Assembly (NCBI GenBank): GCA_021229015.1 | Contig: CM037783.1 | Coordinates: 59,433,746 to 59,497,745, forward strand | Direction: 5' to 3' | Length of the DNA stretch: 64,000 nucleotides | Origin: Solen grandis | Lineage: Eukaryota > Mollusca > Bivalvia > Adapedonta > Solenidae | In this document: positions 19,706-29,197 of the stretch, in pieces | How positions within the stretch are numbered: position 1 is the stretch's first letter | Layout: the number at the start of each line of letters is the position of its first letter | Made by a program: the position numbers and the translations under genes | Notes under the pieces: model-generated | What the model was told of the DNA's origin: nothing | The model's input: only the letters and a program-made list of their open reading frames with translations | The model's database searches: none

Positions 19706-22700
19706 CTGAAATATACCAACAATATAACCATGAAAACAAAATACACAAGACGCTAATGCCAGTATCGATTTTCTTCCTTAAAAATCTTGCCAGGATTCAA
19801 AGTTCGACATATATGCACATGATGAAACGGAGGGAATGGTCCTAGACTGGTGATATACAGTATAAGACTCCTATGTGTTCTGTAGAAACTAGTGTCCATT
19901 TAAGTGGCATAGTTGTAAAGGCTGGATAACCAGGTGGGTTTCATTCATGACAATCATTCAAGATACGGCCTCCAGCCCATACACAAATATATACAATGTA
20001 CATGATTATACGTTGTCATGACAACCACAGAAAACGGTTCACAACAAATTAAGTTTAGTTTGATTGGGACAGTATATGGGGGAACATTTTATAGTGATAT
20101 ATATTGAAATAGCACATCTACTCACCCCCTTGTGCTGCTGCATTGGCCACGTCCTCTCCTAGACCAAACTGGGTCATCAGGGGCCCTAACTGACCAGACT
20201 GTAAGGCCGAGCTAAAGGAGTTCAGGGCCTGTAACACAAGGACAAGTCTTTATACATAAATCACACTACTCGTAACTCCCAGACAGAAAAAATGTTTAAG
20301 GAACTGAGAAGCTGGGTCAATATGACATTTGCCCATTAAACAAAGGCCTTTGTTTGAGTCCCTGTCATACAGCGCTATCACTAATAAGATCATTATGATT
20401 TATTTGAACTTATCCCATTAAACTTCTTCATTATAATACACATACATGTATTACCAATTCAGATTAAACCTTAAGCTGGGAACTTGTTTATATTTGTTTC
20501 TTGATATGCTGATTGCAATTTTCAAGTTGTTGCATTTCTTAAAATTGTAAAATGCAATCAATAGTAAACTGTAAAGTATGAACCTGGGTTTCATCTACAA
20601 TTAGATCTACAGCTTACACCAAATTTGAGCAAATGGTGCTTTTACTCCCCAAAATACAATAATAAGGCCACTTCCCCTTCACCAGAAAAAGATTAGCCTG
20701 ATCATAGAATGTATTTTGCAGTTTATACCAAATATACAGATAAATGAAATGGGGAAAAAAAGCGAAGCAAACTCACTTGCTGGAACTGTGGTGCACTGAT
20801 GGTTGCCCTCAGTTCTTCCTCAGTTTTAGGGAGCACTTCTCCCTTGGGTAGGAACTCCACCAATCTCTCCTGTACCTCTGCATTAGCCAGGATAGGTATC
20901 ATAGACTCTGGGTTTAGTGCCTGAGACAGGTCAATACCTGAAGACAGGAAACACTGTATAGGTGACAAGCAATTATAGCAACACGAAAATGTGGTATAAC
21001 TAGATTTCAAATTCAAATTATTTCCTACAATGAATTTGTAAACAAGTTTATAGAACTTAAACCAACTACTCTCAACAGCTCCGGAGTGTGAGTACTGGAC
21101 TGATTCTTACTAACTCTAACGGGTTCAAACCTAGAACCTTTGAATCAGCAGTCATGTGAACTACAACTGGACTACAGCAAGTGCTTTAATTTGCATATTT
21201 ACGACAAACCTGGAGTACTATTGAGTTCTTTTACAATTAATAAATATTAATTACAATTAACAAATGTAAATTCAAATGGTTAAATGTGTAATTACTTTGA
21301 AAAATACAAGTACAGGGAAGAATATGATACAAGGATTGTTTCATCACATTAACTGATAAGCCTACACAGAAAATGAGGTGTTTTATATGTCATACAGGCT
21401 TAAAGAACAATAATCAGTATCAAGATATGTTTCTAAAATATGTGCAGCTACAGAAATGTGAATACTTACTGTCCTTGTTGGTTGGAACTGGAAAATAAAA
21501 ACCAATATAAATATTTATAACATAAACACTTTTTACAACTTACAATGTTACTTATGATGTAAAATTACTATATATCCTATTCATAACTGTGACATACCTC
21601 CTTTACTGTATATAATCATAATCATACTTAACATGATTCTTTCTACTTTGTGTTTTTTACTTGGCAATTTGTAAAACTGAATAACTATTTTCTTTTCTTA
21701 CAGTGTAACATATGTCATACTTAGCAATATACTTAGGAGTGAAGCAAGGATTAAAGTCTAAAATTGATTTTTTTTTCATCACTTCCACAAAATTCGCGAA
21801 AAACACAAGGAATTCAATGTATCAGAGAATTGTTAATGAACAAAACACAAGTACATTTATTTTAACACCATATGTACACTTATATATTATGTTCCATCAT
21901 TTTCAGGAAATAAAACAATCATCTGACATCTATAGAAATGGAAAATCAACTCCCAATACAAATTCCTCACTCATTTAGCTAGTGATAATTCTAAGCCATG
22001 CCATCAAACTGTATAGATACCTACCGTTCATGTTTGAGAGTATATTCTGCAGATCACTCAGCTGTATGGCAGGTTTGCCTGCCTGACCTCCACTAGCCGT
22101 GGTTGTCGTGGTAGTGGTGGTGGTGGGTGTGGAACTGCTCGTCTGGGACGGCAGTGCTGCCGCGGTGACGGGGCGGGGTTGGGTTGGTGTCTCCGATGTC
22201 GAGGACCCGCCCCTCGTGCCTCCAGGGGAAGACTGAACCCTGATTGGTCTGTAATAGAAACGTTGTTCAAGTTTATTTCTTTTATGTTGCTTTTGAAGTA
22301 TTTTTTTTACAACCTTTCTGTATACCATTCAATCCATCTGTTCCTGTTATCTAAGGAAGTCATGAAAGATTCATTTTCAGATTCAATCACTTCTGCTACT
22401 ACTGGACTATGGCATTCACAAGGTAGGTTTGCTAGTATTTCTTTATATGACAGAAACAAATAAATGCTTGTTTTTAGTGCAGGGATCTCTCTTACTAAAA
22501 TATACTTTACTTCATGCCAGCTAAATAATCATCAAAATGTACTTTGAACATTTCTAACTACAGGTGATAAATATTGTCACTAAGCTTCTTTGATCTGTTA
22601 GAATCAATGTTGGTGTATAATTTCAAGAGTTGTGAGAAAAAGAGTAGACTAACAGCAAGACATTCACAGTGACAAGCAGAGGGAAGATGGAAAAAGGAAG

Positions 22701-25700
22701 AGATGAAGAGATGGGATTACACAGACTTTTAACAGTTTTTGAGGAAATATGCCAGGGCCTATTTGCAGGACAGAAATTTGCATCACAACTACGAAATCAA
22801 GGATGAAAAACACTGAAATTTTACAAGAGGGGAGGCTTTCCTTCACTTATGTTGGTGAAATATACAGTTATACTTTTTTCCGTGAGGAATGGGGCTCAAA
22901 TCAACCATTAAGAAAAGGGCTGGGAGAACACTGAAAAAACAGAGATCAGAAAGTAAAGCATAAGACAGCCAGAGAGGGGAGTAAAAAGAGAGCGAGTGAA
23001 AAGGACGGAGAAAAGACTTACGGTTCTGAGGCTGTGGACTGGACACTCCCTGGCCTTCCCATCAAGGCAGACAGACCCCCACCTGGACCTCCCATGTTCA
23101 TACCTCCTGTAACAGTATACACACATGTATCTGCAGTACATCACAAACCTCTGTCACAGGAATTTAAAGTTACTGACACTGCAATGACAACTGTGTTGCA
23201 ATCACATAGCCACAGATAAGTTTTTATTTTTTTTAAATATATTCTTTAAGCATGTAGATATTCAAAATATCAAGCCTCAGGTTTTTTTTTTTTCTTTTTC
23301 AACTCTTTATTAACTGTTATTTAATTTTTTTCTAATGCCATAAAGTATTTTATTTTCAAAATTTTAATCCAGAAATCTACAATGAATACTCAAAACAATA
23401 ATGTCCACACCCAACTCACCTAACAACTGCATCAGTTGTTGTTGGCTCATACCTCCCAGGATGCTCTGGATGTCTGATTCTCCAGCTGAAAACAGTTGGG
23501 AACATATGTCAGAGACTGTCTCATGCATATTTTAATAGCTTTTTTCTCAGCCACCCCATTTTTTAAAGAAATGAAAGGGGCCTAAGCTCAGCTCCTTCTA
23601 TTTGAGATAAAACAGCATGATTATCCAAATTTTGGGGGGAAGAAAATATCGTGGCAAATATCTATAAGTATATTGGGGAAGAAAGGCATGAAATGTCAGA
23701 AGCTGTCTGATTTGGACCTCCTCTTCTAGCCAAGTAAGGAACAAGGCATCTTTATGAGGCATAGGGTGAAGTGTATTGTCCTATAAATAAACCAGGATGA
23801 TGAAAAAGTTTGTATAACTGGTCACATTTCTCAGTCAGTAGCAGACTGGTTCACTTGACTGAACGCACCACTGGTTTGAGTTTTTCTCATCCTGTTACCA
23901 AATTTCTGAATCCAAGATGTGTCACTGATCTTTGAAATACATGTACATCTATTTCTTTAATCATGAGAATACTTACCGAGATTGGCCAAGTCTGAGGGGA
24001 GAGAAACTCCGCCACCACCCCCTCGGCTGGAGCCAGGAGTTGGTGGGTTGTTCAGATATTCATTCACCTTCTTGCAGTGCTCTTCATCTTTGTCTGATTT
24101 GGGTTCCTGAATTAAAAACAAAAACAAAAAAAATCTTAAAATGTATTACTTAGGAAAAATATTGAAAGACAAGTTCATATTTTTTCCTTGATTAATTATC
24201 AATATTTATTTATTTTTTAACATTACATATGAGAGTTTTATGCTAGCTGAATACAAAAATTTCTTATCAGTTTTATTGTTTACATATTAGCTTGCTGAAC
24301 CATTACTGGCATATTGCTATTAATCTTCAGTGCACAATTCATTGTCTTTAGAACAATACATCAATACACAAGCTTTACTGAAGTGTCCTCATTTTCTTCT
24401 GTAAATCAAACTCGGCTTGTCAGATACCCTTGGCTGACTTATTCTGTATCACTACATGACATCATGCCATGGGGAAATAGGCAAGCAAACGTCATAAAAA
24501 AGTAGTTATTTATTAAATTGTCGACCAATGAAAATGTGCCTTATAATTGTAATACTCTTCAGTGTGGGGGCTTGAAAGTCATGAAAACAATTAATAAGGT
24601 TGCATACGGAACTGTGTTAAACGGCCTCTGTGATTGGTTTTATAAATGTGATGCCACCAATGAAATGGCGTAATATGACACACAAAAATCCAGTCATTAA
24701 ATCCAGGGTCCATAGAGTGATGATCTATTAATTAGCTGTGGGTATTCAACAACGCAAATTTGGCTACCTGCATCCAGAAGAAGAATTTCCTTGTGGAGGA
24801 CTTAAACTTCAACACAAACACTCGGCCAGTGGTGCATTGCTTCACAGCCTTGAACTCAATGTCATCAGGAAAGATGATCAAGTCCTAAAATAGAAAAATG
24901 AGGTGTTTATTACCTTGAGCTGAAATGTTAACTAGCAAAAAGTGTTGGCACTTATAACAAATCTTTGGTTTTTCACAGTTTCTTAGATGAAGTAACAAAT
25001 ATTTTTTTGTATCCAAATAAAACCTGTAGCTCCCTTGACCTCCTGCTCCAGAAATGGATGCTGCAACCTCTCTGTCACAAAGGAAGTGAAGCCGGGTACA
25101 GGTATTTGGTGATAGATCAATAGGCAGCATGCCCATTCACCCCCTGTAGAGGGTTTTTTACCCCCAAAATTGACCGTGTACCTCCAAATTTTTGGGACTC
25201 TCTATATGAAGGGGTACAAAGTTAAGGGAAAACAGCATTTGTACCCCCAATTTCAAAATTCAGTGGGCACCTTGATAGGCAAGAAGGCATGCGACTTGAT
25301 AGCTCAGTCGGTAGGGTGCAGGAACAGTATTCCTGGGGCCCTGGGTTCAAGTCCCAGTCAAGTCATTGACTTTTTCACCACCTGTTACATTTGGCACCCA
25401 ATATAAATAACATACTGTATGATATGGCTACTGCTTCTGCACCCCAAGAACGTTTCCACAATGTTCTTTGTCTCTAAGAATTTGGGACAAATTTTAAATT
25501 TGGAGGGGGTATATGTAGCCAGGTACATGTATTTGATGATAGATCAATAGGCAAGAAGACATGTGACTTGATAGCTCAGTCGGCAGAGTGCAGGAACGGG
25601 ATTCCTGAGGCCCTGGGTTTGAGTCCAAGTTCAGTAATTGATTTAGAGGCAAGAATTATTCATGCATACGTGCAAAGTATTGGTCCAACCCAGGAACCGT

Positions 25701-28700
25701 CGAGAGGGATTAGTATAAGTTGTAAGAACTTGTTTCCCAATCGACGTAAAATAAATAAGTTTAAACTAAACTAAGTCATTGATTTTTTCACAACCTGTTA
25801 CAGAAGTTTTTTGTTTTTTTTATTTGTGTCAAGGGAGACCACTAAACTTAAGTAGTATCATTCAGGTAGCCCAAATAGAATGATCTCAAAGAAGACAGCA
25901 GGCCAAACTGATGATGTACCAGTTTTATAAGCACTAGTTATATTGACATCCTCATGTTACCCAGGCATTATTAGATGACATTTTGTAGTAATTCATGTTT
26001 CATGTCATATTTGTGAGTCATTGTTTATGTTGTACCTGTCACTTGTCTTGTTGTGTATATTTAGTGCATGTCAGTATCAGTGTGCAGCATGAAGTGTCAT
26101 TTTGTGAGTGCTGATCGGGTGTATGATGGGTAAATCAGTCAGGTGTAACGTTATTTTCTTCCTTTCCTTTCTAGTCTTTATTTCTCATACTGGTTTTCAC
26201 TTTCTATGAGAGCAGATGTACATTTCATAACTTTACATCAGAAAATATAATTATTTTCTTTCATATAAGTCCACTGCCCGGTAAGTTAATTCTATTTGAT
26301 TTATTTGTTTACGCATATTCTATATTTAAATTGTTATTGCTCTGTGAATTGATTTGAATTTATTGAAATAGCTGGATTTATTTCTTTTGTTCTTTGAATT
26401 TCTAAATTATTAATATGATTATTATTATTTTAGGTTAAATGGAATATTGAAACGAAAATATAAAGTACTAGAACCTGCAACCGGACTTGTTATTTCTAAC
26501 CCCGGTAACAGTGGCGATCCCGGCATTTTCTTAACCGGGCAGTCGGTCAAGATGGAGAGAAGAGAGGTGAGATGGCTGCAGGAAGGGCTAACCTGACCTG
26601 ATAGATGATGGCCAGTGTCAACTTTGGATTGCTGTGAAGTGTGCACCACCCTTCGTGATTGTGCCAGCTAGTGTTTCGTGTGCCGGCCAGTGGTAGTGTT
26701 TTTTTTCTTCTGTGTTGCTAGCAAAATTGTGAATACAGCGCTGTATGTTTTTTTTCTCTGTTTTGGAATCACAGTGGTTGTTTTGTGTCTGTGCTTGATC
26801 TACGCGCGGATGGATAAACTTTGGAGGACTAGGAGTTCGCGATGGGAAGGAGCTTCACGTGGATGGAAGGATTGACATTTGGACCAAAAGTACTGTAAAT
26901 TTATTTCCTTCTATTCAACTTTATCTCATTTTTTGTTATATTTTGTTTGTAATATTTATTCTATTTAAATACAAGAGGCATAATTATATACTTGGTTAAT
27001 TTACATTTTGTCAAATATTATTTTGAGGATTTTTGGAAATCCCATGGTTATTTTTAGGTTAGAAGGTGTTTTATAGTGGCGACGCCTATGCCGTAAGGGG
27101 AGATAACTGCATTTTACTTTTGCACTTGTTCTTTTTTCTATCATTCTCATATTGGTCTCCCTGAATATTTTTCTTTGTAAGTCAGTACATGTATATATTT
27201 TTTGTTTTGATTTCATGAGAATTTGTATTATATATTTGCATATGTATGTAATTCATTGATGATGTAAACCAGGCAGTAACTTTTTGAGGTTTAAATACTT
27301 TTACAGTAAATTTTTTGATTTACTCATTTTTGAAATTAGGGTTATTATTTTTTTTTTTTTTAGTTGATTAATTTGGGGTCTTTTCTATATTCTTTATATT
27401 TCCCTGTTTTCTTTACTAATGACTGATGTGTGTATGTGATTGAATAGTGTTGTACAATAGTGAGAAAGAATATAGTGGTGAGTATATATGTGTGAACTGT
27501 GATTTTGTGTATTTTGTTACCTGCATGTGATCATTTCTTCTCATGCACTGCAGGTGCACTAGCAGTATTCTGTGACCTGTGATTTTGTCAGTTTGTGTTT
27601 AATAAAACTTTAATTGTGGTATATTATTGCATAGTATCAATTTAAACCAGTTTCTGTTTCAGCTATAAGAAATAGTGCCTTTGCTCAAATGGTATAATTA
27701 TGTTTATACATGTTTAATAGGTAACAGGTGGTGAAAAAATCATGGCTCAACCGGGACTCGAACCCAGGGCCTCAGGACTACCGTTCCTGCGCTCTACCAC
27801 TGAGCTATCGAGACACTCATGTCATATTGCCTATTGATTTATCACCAAATACCTGTACCCGGCTACACTCATATGATATATGGCCCAAGATGCGCATGCA
27901 TTGATTTCTTCTCATGCACTGCAGGTAACACTAATCCTAACCCTTAGAACCATTATCCAAACTGACCGAGCAGTGAAGTTTTAACGCACATCTGCATCAC
28001 ATGCCCACGAGCAGAAACAATGTGTACAGGTAAAGTGCAATCTAGACCAAACCAATTATCTCTTCAAATCATTCTTCCCATGCTGTATGCGAGTGGACAC
28101 AGATGCAAGTGTATCTTGCCACGCCACTCATATCAGAAGACAGATATTCAAGCTGTGGTGGGTATGACAATGCTCAAGACTGGAACCAATACTTAAATAT
28201 TGGCCTGTCATTAACAAATAATGTCATGGAAGAAGGAGTGGTAGAGCTCCTGCTCCTGTCTGTTGATTGCCTTTATCAACATACTAATAATGCTGTCATA
28301 TTTTACGTGAGTGCGAAGGTAATTTACAAATGGAGAGTAAAATACCTGAGTTTTTAAGTTGTTAATTGAAGTTTCTAGGGCTTTGAAGGACTCAAGCTGG
28401 CCACGTAGCCATATAATCATTGTTAAATAACAGATGAATGTTTTATCTACGACATGATAGGTTCAAACGTGAGAAAAATAATAAAAAATATCATGATGAC
28501 AGCGCAGTATTCGTACATCGTCGACATTTCCGGTTGTTCGATCCTTCCAACAGAAGTGCATAAGGGAATCGTCTGATTGGTACACGTAAACCTGACCCTT
28601 CCTCTTGTCAGGATGAACCATTTTACCCTTCATATACATCTTTCCAGCTCGAAATTCGACTAAATTTTTACTTTGTGAGCGAGAGCTCGCGCTGCCGAAA

Positions 28701-28717
28701 AGTGCACCCGACGCCAT
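19620..28717 (-). CDS. ADRM1: Proteasomal ubiquitin receptor ADRM1 (Rpn13), complete
   Basis: Rpn13 is a subunit of the 19S proteasome cap. Its N-terminal Pru domain binds ubiquitin and the scaffold Rpn2, and its C-terminal DEUBAD domain recruits and activates the deubiquitinase UCH37/UCHL5. Ten exons join in phase into 396 residues (human about 407). The Pru domain (residues about 15-120) carries [17 protein letters not shown] and [13 protein letters not shown], then IIFPDD and the C-terminal [17 protein letters not shown]. The four positions known to contact ubiquitin in human (L56, F76, D79, F98) correspond to L52, F72, D75 and F94 here. A low-complexity linker (about 125-262) includes a Thr run. 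The DEUBAD region (about 262-380) has [45 protein letters not shown] and [13 protein letters not shown]. The tail is Lys/Glu-rich. It is head to head with the hydrolase gene. Confidence 0.97.
20126..20228 (-). CDS. ADRM1: ADRM1 exon 9 (DEUBAD)
   Basis: [20 protein letters not shown] and [14 protein letters not shown]. Donor GGGG|GTGAGT, phase 1. Confidence 0.95.
20777..20937 (-). CDS. ADRM1: ADRM1 exon 8 (DEUBAD)
   Basis: [40 protein letters not shown] and [13 protein letters not shown]. Donor CAA|GTGAGT, phase 0. Confidence 0.96.
21065..21190 (-). repeat. SINE-like fragment, family E
   Basis: GGGTTCAAACCTAGAACCTTTGAATC is the complement of a B box region and matches the layout at 57505-57685 (GGGGTTCAAACCTGCAACCTTCGAATC). 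It lies in ADRM1 intron 7. Confidence 0.5.
21470..21487 (-). CDS. ADRM1: ADRM1 exon 7, 18-base microexon
   Basis: The 18 bases encode V-P-T-N-K-D across split codons. The acceptor is TATTTTCCAG and the donor A|GTAAGT. It is needed to join exons 6 and 8 in frame and matches the VP that follows ...TMN in human ADRM1. Skipping it would keep the frame. Confidence 0.82.
22025..22248 (-). CDS. ADRM1: ADRM1 exon 6 (Ser/Thr/Pro linker, start of DEUBAD)
   Basis: Contains a run of eight Thr codons and ends with [17 protein letters not shown], the conserved first DEUBAD helix. Acceptor ATTACAG; donor AACG|GTAGGT. Confidence 0.93.
23022..23106 (-). CDS. ADRM1: ADRM1 exon 5 (Gly-rich linker)
   Basis: [19 protein letters not shown], then SVQSTASE. 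Acceptor TTACAG; donor CC|GTAAGT. The phases fit both neighbours. Confidence 0.88.
23420..23485 (-). CDS. ADRM1: ADRM1 exon 4
   Basis: 66 bases encoding [19 protein letters not shown], corresponding to the LQSLLGNMSHSQLMQLI helix of the human protein. Phase 1 at both ends. Confidence 0.93.
23977..24106 (-). CDS. ADRM1: ADRM1 exon 3
   Basis: [20 protein letters not shown] and PPTPG complete the Pru domain, followed by a Gly-rich linker. Donor GTAAGT, phase 1. Confidence 0.95.
24768..24884 (-). CDS. ADRM1: ADRM1 exon 2 (Pru domain)
   Basis: 39 codons: [20 protein letters not shown] and [19 protein letters not shown]. Phase 0 at both ends; donor CAG|GTAGCC. Confidence 0.96.
25091..25392 (+). 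repeat. tRNA-derived SINE-like repeat, family C, interrupted
   Basis: AGCCGGGTACAGGTATTTGG and GATAGATCAATAGGCA (25091-25126) are separated by about 140 bp from ATAGGCAAGAAGGCATGCGA, the A-box-like TGATAGCTCAGTCGGTAGGG and the B-box-like GGTTCAAGTCCC, ending near CACCTGTTACATTTGGC. The insert begins TGCCCATTCACCCCC and ends CAGTGGGCACC. In ADRM1 intron 1. Confidence 0.7.
25505..25803 (+). repeat. tRNA-derived SINE-like repeat, family C, interrupted
   Basis: TAGCCAGGTACATGTATTTG, then GATAGATCAATAGGCAAGAA, TGATAGCTCAGTCGGCAGAG and GGTTTGAGTCC. After about 135 bp of foreign sequence (GGTCCAACCCAGGAACCG ... GAACTTGTTTCCCAATCGAC, also seen near 31150-31235) the family C tail CATTGATTTTTTCACAACC and TGTTACAG resumes. 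Confidence 0.72.
25829..26510 (+). mobile_element. Possible LTR with adjacent primer-binding site
   Basis: A segment starting TGTCAAGGGAGACC and ending CCCCGGTAACA is followed at once by GTGGCGATCCCGGCAT, which resembles a tRNA primer-binding site (TGG start). Boundaries are guesses from the TG...CA rule. I found no second LTR and no gag-pol in the window, so it could be a solo or partial copy or a chance resemblance. Confidence 0.3.
26511..27532. other. ADRM1 intron 1, unassigned sequence
   Basis: The first part (26511-26880) could be leader sequence of the presumed LTR element. The rest is AT-rich without coding signal. Confidence 0.35.
27533..27926. repeat. 23-bp direct repeats flanking a 348-bp segment
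   Basis: A 23-base sequence, ATTTCTTCTCATGCACTGCA plus GGT, occurs at 27533-27555 and again at 27904-27926. The segment between them includes the reverse family C SINE. It may be a target-site duplication or a tandem duplication. Confidence 0.75.
27720..27880 (-). repeat. tRNA-derived SINE-like repeat, family C, reverse copy
   Basis: On the - strand it reads GTAGCCGGGTACAGGTATTT, ATCAATAGGCAATATGACAT, TCGATAGCTCAGTGGTAGAG (A box), GGGTTCGAGTCCCGG (B box) and GATTTTTTCACCACCTGTTAC. It is the least disrupted family C copy and faces the + copies at 25091 and 25505. Confidence 0.8.
28517..28717 (-). CDS. ADRM1: ADRM1 exon 1 (start codon, Pru domain)
   Basis: ATG at 28717-28715. It encodes [47 protein letters not shown] and [13 protein letters not shown]. 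The donor is GAC GAT|GTACGA, phase 0 (67 codons). The start matches the family's N-terminus (SGALF). Confidence 0.96.
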
Positions 28718-29086
28718 TTTCCGTTGAATAGACTGGTTATTTCGTATTTCGAAATAATGATTCGACTAAGTAGAGTAGTTATCATGAAACCAGTCAAAAA
28801 ACGGAAGCCGGTATGGCATAATCCACTAGCGTACAGAGGATGGGAAGGTTTGTTAAAAAAAAATCAGATAAAAAAGTATCTTAAATAATGCTCTAGACGT
28901 ATTGACGCAATAAGTGTTTCTTATTTATTCAATATACGTCGGTTTCTATGTTACTTGACGTGATTGAATGATTTACACGGAAAATAGTATTTATATCAAT
29001 TTCCAAATGTAATCGCCCAGCCATCCCTGGGGTCAATTATTATAACGATCAGTCTCGGTCTCACGCGAGGTTGTCTGGCTGTCAAA
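28718..29086. promoter_or_regulatory. Bidirectional promoter region between ADRM1 and the ABHD gene
   Basis: The two start codons face away from each other and are 369 bp apart, so both core promoters and 5'UTRs must fit here unless noncoding first exons lie elsewhere. I see no convincing TATA box. A 34-codon ORF (28784-28888) lies within it. Shared regulation is inferred from spacing only. Confidence 0.7.
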
Positions 29087-29197
29087 ATGGAGTTTCTTAC
29101 TGCCGTAGTGGAGTATTTCCAGAAAAATCCGTCAGGACTAATTGTTTTGTTATTTGTAATCGGATACCTGGTCTATTACCTCTCCTGTGTAGTCCAG
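29087..29197 (+). CDS. ABHD3: ABHD exon 1 (start, membrane anchor)
   Basis: 37 codons from ATG at 29087: [16 protein letters not shown], then a hydrophobic stretch ending SCVVQ. Donor CAG|GTAAGC, phase 0. The start gives a family-typical N-terminus. Confidence 0.87.

Noticed and set aside
21975..22328. 117-codon - strand frame taken as a single exon
   Set aside because: Only 22025-22248 is exon (ADRM1 exon 6). The ends of the frame are intron, as shown by splice sites and loss of homology.
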